NCBI GenBank assembly: GCA_023444055.1
Contig: JAEZRV010000041.1
Location: 66,647-130,646 of the forward strand
DNA length: 64,000 nt
From: Bacillota bacterium
GTDB lineage: Bacteria > Bacillota > Clostridia > Acetivibrionales > DSM-1351
Reading direction: 5' to 3'
Of this stretch, positions 42,801 to 50,084 are shown piece after piece. A program made the position numbers and the translations under genes. Each line of letters begins with the position of its first letter. Position 1 is the first letter of the stretch. The notes below the pieces were generated by a model, which was given only the letters and a program-made list of their open reading frames with translations, did no database searches and was not told where the DNA came from.

Positions 42801-44051
42801 ATGGCTGAAGAAAGAAATAGATTGGGAAATAAGATACGCAATGATAATAAGATTGGACCTAAGTTTCATTTTGGGAAGAAGAAACCATACGGTGAAAATG
42901 GGGGCAAAAGATTTGATGAAGATAAGAAGCCATACGGCGAAAAAAGAGGCTCAAAATTTGACACAGACAAGAAATCCTACAGTGATAAAAGAGACTCAAA
43001 ATTTGATGTAGACAAGAAGCCATACGGCGAAAAAAGAGGCTCAAGGTTTGATGAGGATAAGAAACCCTATGGTGAAAAAAGAGGGTCAAAGTTTGATTCA
43101 GATAAGAAACCCTACGGTGAAAAAAGAGGCTCAAAGTTTGATTCGGATAAAAAACCCTACGGTGATAAAAGAGGGTCAAAGTTTGATTCAGATAAGAAAC
43201 CATATGGCGAAAAAAGAGGCTCAAAGTTTAATACAGAAAAGAAGAGTCCATATCCAGGAGGACCAGAGGTTGAATATAAATCTGTTGTGGAAACTCAAGA
43301 CGAATTTGTTGGAGAGATTGACAAGCTTGAGGGCAGAAATCCTATAATGGAAGCTCTTAAAGCTAACAGAACTATAAACAAAATATTTGTGGCAAAGGGG
43401 GAGCGAGAAGGTTCGATCCGTCAAATAATTGCCATGGCCAGAGAAAAGAAAATTATAATAACAGAGGTTGAGCATGGTGTTCTAGAGAGTATGTCATCTA
43501 CGAAGTCACACCAGGGCATTATTGCATTTGTTGCTGTAAAAGAGTACGTTGAGGTTGACGACATATTAAAGATAGCCGAAGAAAAAGGACAACCTCCATT
43601 TATAATAATTCTTGATGAAATAGCTGATCCACACAATTTTGGTGCAATTCTCAGAACTGCTAATGCTGTAGGAGCTCATGGAGTAATTATACCTAAGAGG
43701 AGAGCAATTGGATTAACTTCAGCTGTATCAAAGGCATCTGCTGGAGCTATTGAATATGTCCCTGTAGCAAGAGTAACAAATATTGCCCAGACAATAGAAT
43801 ATCTCAAGAAAAATAATGTTTGGGTTGTAGGTACAGATTCTACAGGCGAAAAAGCGTTTTATAATAGCGATTTAAAGGGCGCAATTGCTCTTGTTGTAGG
43901 TAGTGAAGGCGAAGGAATGGGTAAGCTTATACGTGAAAAGTGTGATTTTGTAGTTAATATTCCAATGCAAGGTGAGATAAGTTCATTAAATGCTTCAGTT
44001 GCAGCAGCAATAGTTATGTATGAAATACTTAAACAAAGAAGTAAGGGCTAG
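42801..44051 (+). CDS. rlmB: 23S rRNA 2'-O-methyltransferase RlmB/TrmH family with repeat extension
   Basis: The C-terminal 250 residues are a SpoU-type methyltransferase: an N-terminal substrate domain (IEGRNPIMEALKANR-like, from residue about 178), then ILDEIADPHNFGAILRTANAVG, VVGSEGEGMGKL and IPMQGEISSLNASVAAAIVMYE, forming the SAM-binding knot. Residues 27-146 are eight tandem 15-residue repeats of the type KKPYGEKRGSKFDSD, highly charged and probably disordered, which standard RlmB lacks. The gene lies between mrnC and sigH in the usual order. Confidence 0.93.
   Translation: MAEERNRLGNKIRNDNKIGPKFHFGKKKPYGENGGKRFDEDKKPYGEKRGSKFDTDKKSYSDKRDSKFDVDKKPYGEKRGSRFDEDKKPYGEKRGSKFDSDKKPYGEKRGSKFDSDKKPYGDKRGSKFDSDKKPYGEKRGSKFNTEKKSPYPGGPEVEYKSVVETQDEFVGEIDKLEGRNPIMEALKANRTINKIFVAKGEREGSIRQIIAMAREKKIIITEVEHGVLESMSSTKSHQGIIAFVAVKEYVEVDDILKIAEEKGQPPFIIILDEIADPHNFGAILRTANAVGAHGVIIPKRRAIGLTSAVSKASAGAIEYVPVARVTNIAQTIEYLKKNNVWVVGTDSTGEKAFYNSDLKGAIALVVGSEGEGMGKLIREKCDFVVNIPMQGEISSLNASVAAAIVMYEILKQRSKG
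42879..43238 (+). repeat. Eight tandem 45-bp repeats in rlmB
   Basis: Each unit encodes 15 residues (consensus KKPYGEKRGSKFDSD). Units 5-7 are nearly identical in DNA, pointing to recent duplication, while unit 3 (KKSYSDKRDSKFDVD) is diverged. The length stays a multiple of three, so copy-number change keeps the frame. Confidence 0.85.
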
Positions 44052-44208
44052 TTGTTTTATATGGGGCTGTAATGGAGGGTGGACAGAATATTTTGTACAA
44101 ATGGATACGACGTAACTAATCAATGAACTGAAGTTTTTTATGGTTTTTGATGCATGGTGCTGGATATATTTGAAAAACTGGATAAAATTCGTAGGGGGCA
44201 AGTAAAAC

Positions 44209-44237
44209 TTGACATACAGCAGTTTTTTTCATATAAT
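44209..44237 (+). promoter_or_regulatory. Consensus sigma-A promoter of sigH
   Basis: TTGACA-N17-TATAAT, a full consensus, lies about 60 bp before the sigH start. No Spo0A or AbrB site was identified. Confidence 0.75.
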
Positions 44238-44299
44238 TTATTTATGTCTATATTCTGATTTACCACTCTTTTACAAGCGAAAAACTGGGGGCAACAGTA

Positions 44300-44944
44300 T
44301 TGAAAACGAACTTAAAGGTTAATGTTTCTCAAGCATATTGCAATATGCTTGACGAGGATATAATACTTGATGCAAAGGTTGGTAATGAGCGTGCACTTGA
44401 GTATATTATTAACAAATACAAAAGCTTTGTACGTGCAAAGGCAAGGACTTATTTTCTTATAGGAGCTGATCGAGAAGATATAATCCAAGAAGGTATGATT
44501 GGATTATATAAGGCGATTAGAGATTATAAAGGGGACAAGCTTTCTTCCTTTAGAGCATTTGCTGAGCTTTGTATAACACGACAGATTATTACAGCTATCA
44601 AGACAGCGACTAGACAAAAGCATATACCTTTAAATTCGTATGTTTCTCTTAACAAGCCTATTTTTGATGAGGAATCTGATAGAACTCTGATGGACATTAT
44701 CAGTGAAGAAAGTATCAGTGATCCAGAAGAATTAGTTATAAATAGAGAAGAGTTTCGTGGTATTGAAAACAAGATGAGTGAGATACTTAGCTCACTTGAG
44801 TGGGAAGTTTTGACTTTATACTTAGAAGGAAAATCTTATCAAGAGATTGCAGAAGAGTTGGACAGGCATGTTAAATCAATTGATAATGCGTTACAAAGAG
44901 TAAAACGTAAATTGGAGAAATATTTAGAAGAAGAAAAAGGCTAA
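44300..44944 (+). CDS. sigH: Sporulation sigma factor SigH
   Basis: SigH (Spo0H, 214 aa) directs early sporulation genes. Region 2 shows KSFVRAKARTYFLIGADREDIIQEGMIGLYKAIRDY and FRAFAELCITRQIITAIKTATRQKH; region 4.2 is YLEGKSYQEIAEELDRHVKSIDNALQRVKRKL. The start is TTG with GGGGG upstream. Its place after rlmB is the common Firmicute order, though the usual rpmG-secE-nusG genes do not follow; two tRNA genes and an island do. Confidence 0.94.
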   Translation: MKTNLKVNVSQAYCNMLDEDIILDAKVGNERALEYIINKYKSFVRAKARTYFLIGADREDIIQEGMIGLYKAIRDYKGDKLSSFRAFAELCITRQIITAIKTATRQKHIPLNSYVSLNKPIFDEESDRTLMDIISEESISDPEELVINREEFRGIENKMSEILSSLEWEVLTLYLEGKSYQEIAEELDRHVKSIDNALQRVKRKLEKYLEEEKG

Positions 44945-45027
44945 TTTGAAAATATTGGTGTTTATGATGCTAGACTAACTTACATGTACGTGTTATACTA
45001 CACAAGTTGAAAATATTAGAACGTTTT

Positions 45028-45101
45028 GCGGGTGTAATTCAATGGTAGAATATCAGCTTCCCAAGCTGACCGCGTGGGTTCGATTCCCATCACCCGCTCC
45101 A
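45028..45101 (+). tRNA. tRNA-Gly (anticodon CCC)
   Basis: The acceptor stem GCGGGTG/CACCCGC, D-arm, anticodon loop TTCCCAA, T-arm GTGGGTTCGATTCCCAT and an encoded CCA give a complete tRNA-Gly. Confidence 0.95.
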
Positions 45102-45104
45102 TAT

Positions 45105-45180
45105 GCTCCCATAGCTCAGTTGGCAGAGCGCATCCATGGTAAGGATGAGGTCATCGGTCCGATTCCGATTGGGAGCTCCA
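45105..45180 (+). tRNA. tRNA-Thr (anticodon GGT)
   Basis: The acceptor stem GCTCCCA/TGGGAGC, D-arm GCTCAGTTGGCAGAGC, anticodon loop ATGGTAA and encoded CCA give a complete tRNA-Thr, 3 bp after tRNA-Gly. Confidence 0.95.
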
Positions 45181-45187
45181 AACATAA

Positions 45188-45222
45188 AAAGGGTTCAAGA
45201 CTTAGGTCTTGGAGCTCTTTTT
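45188..45222 (+). terminator. Terminator of the tRNA operon
   Basis: CAAGAC-TTAG-GTCTTG with extended flanking pairs (AAGGG / CTCTT) and a T run follows the tRNA-Thr CCA by 8 bp. Confidence 0.65.
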
Positions 45223-45370
45223 GTATTTATAGCAGTTTTTAGAGCGAATAATACTATTTTCTCTATCAAATCAAACACTATAATAAATATTTACAAAAAT
45301 GTTAAATTAAAAGGGTTTATAAATCCAATGTCGAATACTTGCTTATAATATAAGAACTTAGGGGGATAAG

Positions 45371-46978
45371 ATGACATCTAAAACTCAATCAATAAAGTTA
45401 AGTGACATTTATTTTGGTCATTCGGATGCTAAGAATGAATTAATGGAAAATAGCGAGAAGCAAAGAATATATTTTAAAGAATCATTCATAATACCAAATA
45501 ATGTTGATATTAAATATTTTTATAATGGTGGCAAGAGCTTTATATATGGTTTAAAAGGGACAGGAAAAACCGCATTGTTAAGATACTTAAGTATTATGTT
45601 TGAGGATATTTATAATACTAAATCATTATTTATTTTGTTCAAAGAAAACATAAAAGAAGAAGATAAGAAGAATTTTGCAAGAGCTTCAAGTTATTTTGAT
45701 TCAAACCAATTTGAACAGAACGTAGACAATGACCAAAATTTCGAAGAGGTTTGGAGGTGGTTTTTCCATAGAAGCTTAGTTGAGTATATAGAATCTGAAA
45801 GTTATAACGTATTTGAAGATGATGAGAACTGGAGAAAATATAAAAAACATGTTTTATCCTTAGAGATAGATGAGCAGAAAAGCGGTTTAAGAGCACTAAT
45901 ACCGAACATAAAGAAAGGTGAGGTTAAGGTAAAAGCTGGAGAAGTTGGAGAACTAGGACTCGATTTTGAATTTACAGATCAAAGCAAAACAAAAGTTAAG
46001 TTTAACACTGTTGTTAAAATATGTGATAAATATTTTGAAAACTTAGTACCAACTGGTGACAGATTGTACATCTACATAGACGAAATCGAGCTTTCGTACA
46101 CTACGAAGAAAGAGTATAATCGAGATGCTCGGTTAATAAGAGATTTAGTAATAGCTGTTGATAGGTTTAATAGGTTTTGCCGATTAAATAAATTTAATGT
46201 ATTTATCATAAGTGCAATACGTTCTGAAGTTTTAACTGCTATTGAGTCAACAGGAAAAGAAATAAATAAGATAATTGAGGACTTTGGAATTCCAATTTCA
46301 TGGCACAGATTTGAAGGCGATTACAAAGAACATCCATTAATTAAGATCATACTTCGAAAGATTAGATTAGCAGAACAATCATATTTTAACGAAAAGTGTT
46401 TGTTAACTGATGACGAGTTATGGGATAAATATTTTGATCTCATGGTCCAGAATCAAGAAACCGAAAAATATATACTATATAATACATGGTACAGGCCAAG
46501 AGATATTGTTAGGTTAATGAATATAGCTCAACAAATTTATCCTGATAATATAAAATTATCACATAATGTATTCGATGGTATTAGAAAAACATATTCAGCA
46601 AAATGTTGGACTGAGTTACTTGAAGAAATACGAGCTGTTTATTCCAGCAAGCAGTTGGAAGCTTTATGTCAAATATTTAATGGTTTTACTCAGTATTTTT
46701 CATTTGCAGAAATCAATACAAGAGTTGATAAACTCATAGAATATGATTCTGATGTGCAAAACTTAATTTATGAACACAAGCTATCTAATATTCTAAAAAG
46801 CCTATATTCTGCAGGAGTCATTGGAAATATATATAAATTTGAGACGCGAGACAGAAATGGTAAAATGAAAGAAAAAAGCAGGATTAGGTTTGTTTTTAGA
46901 GGTGATGAAAATTTATTACTAGATAGAAATATGATGATACATAATGCACTTAAACAGTATCTTTCATTAGAAAACTGA
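45371..46978 (+). CDS. P-loop ATPase (Sll1717-like), possible defence gene
   Basis: This 535-aa protein has a Walker A motif GLKGTGKTALLRYL near residue 60 and a Walker B-like DRLYIYIDEIELSY near residue 238, then a region with SAIRSEVLTAIESTGKEINK. It resembles the P-loop ATPases named after Sll1717, whose members are often found in defence islands. The C-terminal third is helical with no known domain. It is the first gene after the tRNA pair and lies beside a Fic gene. AGGGGG precedes the ATG. Target unknown. Confidence 0.6.
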   Translation: MTSKTQSIKLSDIYFGHSDAKNELMENSEKQRIYFKESFIIPNNVDIKYFYNGGKSFIYGLKGTGKTALLRYLSIMFEDIYNTKSLFILFKENIKEEDKKNFARASSYFDSNQFEQNVDNDQNFEEVWRWFFHRSLVEYIESESYNVFEDDENWRKYKKHVLSLEIDEQKSGLRALIPNIKKGEVKVKAGEVGELGLDFEFTDQSKTKVKFNTVVKICDKYFENLVPTGDRLYIYIDEIELSYTTKKEYNRDARLIRDLVIAVDRFNRFCRLNKFNVFIISAIRSEVLTAIESTGKEINKIIEDFGIPISWHRFEGDYKEHPLIKIILRKIRLAEQSYFNEKCLLTDDELWDKYFDLMVQNQETEKYILYNTWYRPRDIVRLMNIAQQIYPDNIKLSHNVFDGIRKTYSAKCWTELLEEIRAVYSSKQLEALCQIFNGFTQYFSFAEINTRVDKLIEYDSDVQNLIYEHKLSNILKSLYSAGVIGNIYKFETRDRNGKMKEKSRIRFVFRGDENLLLDRNMMIHNALKQYLSLEN

Positions 46979-47060
46979 TAAACTTTACTTAGTACTAGGC
47001 AAATTATTTGTATAAATATTGCCTAGTACCATAAATTAATGTAGGCATTAAACACAATAT

Positions 47061-47232
47061 GACTAAATTAATTTCCAGATTAGTAGATTAATTTGTTTTG
47101 ATAAGTCCGAAATAAGAAACTTAAGATACTCATTAAATAGTTAACTTCTCATTTGAACATATTGTGAGTAAGTTAATTTACTCATGTATTAAAAAATGAC
47201 TAAATTAATATACTCAATTAGACTAAATTGAT
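47061..47232 (+). repeat. Repeated operator-like motifs upstream of the Fic gene
   Basis: GACTAAATTAAT occurs at 47061 and 47198 and nearly at 47221. A perfect inverted repeat GAGTAA-N6-TTACTC is at 47166-47183. The Fic protein has a C-terminal winged helix and could bind here to control itself. The remainder of the gap 46979-47340 holds no gene. Confidence 0.4.
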
Positions 47233-47340
47233 AAATTAATTTGTGCATATAATATGAATATGATTATATTTATGGTAGAATGGAAATAATCCAGAATAAT
47301 TAGTATTGATTTGAGATTATGTACATGAGGTGAGAAGATA

Positions 47341-48387
47341 ATGATGTCCTTTAGAAATGAGAAGATAATAAAAATGAGTGTCCCTATGAATATTGTAAGG
47401 ACTATTAGCAAAATTAATGAATATAAAGGGAAGCAAGATTTATATTATCAGCAATCTCCAGAAATTATTAAAACATTAAAGGAAGTTGCTATCATCCAAA
47501 GTACCAAGGCATCAAATAGTATAGAAGGCATTGTAATTAATGATAAGAGACTTCAAGACATAATGAATGAGAAGGTAAATCCTCAAAGTAGGTCTGAAGA
47601 AGAAATTGCTGGATATAGAGATGTACTATCTACTATACATTCCTCAAGTGACTCAATCCCCATAACTTCATCAGTTATTTGGCAATTACATAGGGATTTA
47701 TATAAGTTCTCTCCTATCTATGGTGGTTCCTGGAAGAATGGAGACAATATTATTCAAGAATCCTTATCCTCTGGAGAAAAGAGAGTAAGGTTTAGACCTG
47801 TATCTGCTTTTCAAACACCGAATGCTATGGATGAATTATGCAGTTATTTTAATGACCCTACTTATAAAAATGAAGTAGAGCCGTTAATCTTGATTTGTAC
47901 ATTTGTTTTTGATTTTTTATGTATCCATCCATTTGATGATGGTAATGGCAGAATGGCAAGGATTTTAACTCTTTTGTTGTTGTATAAGTCTGGTTATGAA
48001 GTAGGCCGGTTTATTAGTATTGAAAATATTATTGAAGAAAGCAAAGAATCATATTACGAAACGCTTGAGAAATCTTCACAACTCTGGCATGAAGAGGGAC
48101 ATAACTTGTTCCCTTGGTTAGAATATATGCTTGGAGTTATTATTGCCGCTTATAAAGAATTTGAATCACGAGTTGGTACAATTGATGATTCGAGAGGTAA
48201 TAAGGGTGGAAGAGTAATAGAGGCTATAGAACATTTTGTTAGCGACTTCACCAAATCCGATATTAGAAAAGCATGCCCAGATGTAGGTGATTCAACTATT
48301 AATAGAGCTTTAGATAAGTTAAAAAAAGAAGGAGTAATTGAGCGCATAAGTGCAGGCCGGGATGCTCAGTGGAAGAAGATAAAATAA
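47341..48387 (+). CDS. Fic-family protein with C-terminal winged helix
   Basis: This 348-aa protein has an N-terminal Fic_N-like region with the inhibitory-helix motif ASNSIEGI (about residues 58-65), the Fic core HPFDDGNGRMAR (about 195-206), which transfers AMP or another nucleotide to a hydroxyl side chain, and a C-terminal winged helix (SDIRKACPDVGDSTINRALDKL). Such proteins can self-inhibit and regulate their own promoter. GAGGTGAG lies before the ATG. It is in the post-tRNA island and may be a toxin-like or regulatory AMPylase. Confidence 0.85.
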   Translation: MMSFRNEKIIKMSVPMNIVRTISKINEYKGKQDLYYQQSPEIIKTLKEVAIIQSTKASNSIEGIVINDKRLQDIMNEKVNPQSRSEEEIAGYRDVLSTIHSSSDSIPITSSVIWQLHRDLYKFSPIYGGSWKNGDNIIQESLSSGEKRVRFRPVSAFQTPNAMDELCSYFNDPTYKNEVEPLILICTFVFDFLCIHPFDDGNGRMARILTLLLLYKSGYEVGRFISIENIIEESKESYYETLEKSSQLWHEEGHNLFPWLEYMLGVIIAAYKEFESRVGTIDDSRGNKGGRVIEAIEHFVSDFTKSDIRKACPDVGDSTINRALDKLKKEGVIERISAGRDAQWKKIK

Positions 48388-48459
48388 TATATAATGTGGC
48401 TATTCTGCATTATATGCATTCATAACAAACTGCGTAAATTTTTAAATGACAATTACTAA

Positions 48460-48665
48460 TCCCCATGCTATGCATGGGCGAATAGAGTGAACAGTAGTGT
48501 TACTTCGGATAATAAAAAACCTCCTATGCTACAATGATATTGGTTTCGCAGGCCATATCAAAAAACAGAGGCGTCCCGAATGGACAGTAGTAGTTTATCA
48601 CATTGCAGATGGAATTGCACGTATCACATAGAGAAAATGAAGAATAATATCTGTTTTTCTTGATA
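48460..48665 (+). mobile_element. IS200/IS605-type remnant
   Basis: A left-end-like hairpin CCCATGCTATGCATGGG (48462-48478) is followed by an ORF start MDSSSLSHCRWNCTYHI, matching the N-terminus of IS200-type TnpA transposases. It then leaves the family and stops. The transposase core is lost. Confidence 0.55.
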
Positions 48666-48720
48666 AGGAAAACAGTAAATATAAAATTATTTAAAATTTG
48701 AAATAATATGTAATTATGGG

Positions 48721-48749
48721 TTGAAGCATGGTAAATGATTTGGTATTAT
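48721..48749 (+). promoter_or_regulatory. Sigma-A promoter pointing into the invertible segment
   Basis: TTGAAG-N17-TATTAT ends 7 bp before the left 32-bp inverted repeat, so it lies outside the segment and would drive whichever gene faces it. Confidence 0.6.
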
Positions 48750-48756
48750 TATATGG

Positions 48757-48788
48757 ATAAAGGATAACTATTAATTATCGAGGGTTTA
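48757..48788 (+). repeat. Left 32-bp inverted repeat (IR-L)
   Basis: It is a perfect inverted match to 52573-52604. It contains GATAA-CTATTAA-TTATC, an imperfect dyad with a 7-nt centre as in tyrosine-recombinase crossover sites. The SHMT-like gene starts 15 bp inside it. Confidence 0.85.
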
Positions 48789-48803
48789 AAAATTGATATA
48801 GGG

Positions 48804-50084
48804 GTGAAAAAGCTGATATCTTCATATGAAAGTAATTCTCTAAATGATTTTGTCAATGTAATGCAAAACTTTGAATCATATCATAAATCAACAATTCCAC
48901 TATGTGCTGCCGAGAATATAATCTCTCCATTTTCAAAAATTCCTCTAAGCTCAAGTTTACAGGAAAGGTATATTATGAATGGTATATACGAGTTTTGCAT
49001 TGAAAACAACTTTATAGGAAGTGAAACTTTGTATCCCTTTTATAAGTTAATTAATAAGCAATGTACAACACTTTTCGGAAGTACATATGCTGATGCAAGA
49101 ACTTTGTCTGGGATGAACTCAATAACTACAGTACTTATGTCTTTGACTAAACAAGGTGATTCTGTAATGGTTTCAATGCCAGATTGTGGCGGTCATCCTT
49201 CTATTCCAGAAATATGCTATCGTCTTGGTTTGAAAATAGTTTCTATGCCATATAATTATGACAAGTATGATTTTGACTATGAACGAATAAACAAAATATT
49301 AAAAAGTCAAAGAATAGATATGATTGTTATTGCCCCTTCAGATATTCTATTTGCTCCAATCTTAAATAGATTAGAAATATCAGAAAATACTATTTTAGTT
49401 TATGATGCAACACAAATATTAGGACTAATTGCTGGAAAAATGTTACCCAATCCATTTGTTCAAAACAAAAATACAGTTTTATTAGGAGGGACACATAAAA
49501 CTCTGCCTGGACCTACCTGTGGATTAATCATGACTCAAAATACAGAGCTTGCTAAACTTTTAGATAAAACTATAAATCCTAAGTACATACGTAATACCCA
49601 AATGCACCAAATTGCAAGCTTAATTCTCACATTAATCGAAATGGAATATTTCGGTGAAAGTTATCAAAAGCAAGTAGTTTTAAATGCAAATACCCTCGGC
49701 AAATCGCTTGAATTAAAAGGTTTTAATGTAGCAAAAATCAATGATGTGTATAGCCAGACCCATCAGATATTTATACATTTAAACGAACAATTAACTAATT
49801 TTTTCTATAAAAAAGCAATATTCTTTGGTATAACCTTAAATAAAAAAGAAAAACTTCTTTTTAGAAACTATGGTCTAAGGCTTGGAGTTCAAGAAATAAC
49901 TAGATATGGCTGGAATAAAAGTGAAATTACAATTATAAGTGAAATTTTCTCAAATATTCAAAATAATTGTTCAGACCAAAGTACACTACAACTTATTAAT
50001 TGTTTAAATAATAACAAACAAGTAAAATATTGTTTTGATTCTATATTTATTGAACAAGTTATAGATAGATTACAGCAAAAGTAA
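48804..50084 (+). CDS. Serine hydroxymethyltransferase-like PLP enzyme
   Basis: This 426-aa protein is a divergent SHMT-type fold-I PLP enzyme. Seen are CAAENIISPFSKIPLSS (compare LIASEN in SHMT), DARTLSGMNSITTVLMSL, the PLP lysine in GGTHKTLPGPTCGLIM (about residue 231) and a C-terminal domain with FFGITLNKKEK. SHMT-like paralogues in accessory regions can work on non-standard substrates. The start is GTG with weak SD support. It faces the outside promoter across IR-L and converges on the STAND gene. Substrate unknown. Confidence 0.7.
   Translation: MKKLISSYESNSLNDFVNVMQNFESYHKSTIPLCAAENIISPFSKIPLSSSLQERYIMNGIYEFCIENNFIGSETLYPFYKLINKQCTTLFGSTYADARTLSGMNSITTVLMSLTKQGDSVMVSMPDCGGHPSIPEICYRLGLKIVSMPYNYDKYDFDYERINKILKSQRIDMIVIAPSDILFAPILNRLEISENTILVYDATQILGLIAGKMLPNPFVQNKNTVLLGGTHKTLPGPTCGLIMTQNTELAKLLDKTINPKYIRNTQMHQIASLILTLIEMEYFGESYQKQVVLNANTLGKSLELKGFNVAKINDVYSQTHQIFIHLNEQLTNFFYKKAIFFGITLNKKEKLLFRNYGLRLGVQEITRYGWNKSEITIISEIFSNIQNNCSDQSTLQLINCLNNNKQVKYCFDSIFIEQVIDRLQQK

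Noticed and set aside
42859..43224. Minus-strand ORF rich in HRRVSYLNQ repeats
   Set aside because: It is the shadow of the rlmB tandem repeats on the other strand.
42879..43238. CRISPR-like array in rlmB
   Set aside because: The repeats are contiguous 45-bp coding units without spacers and keep the reading frame.
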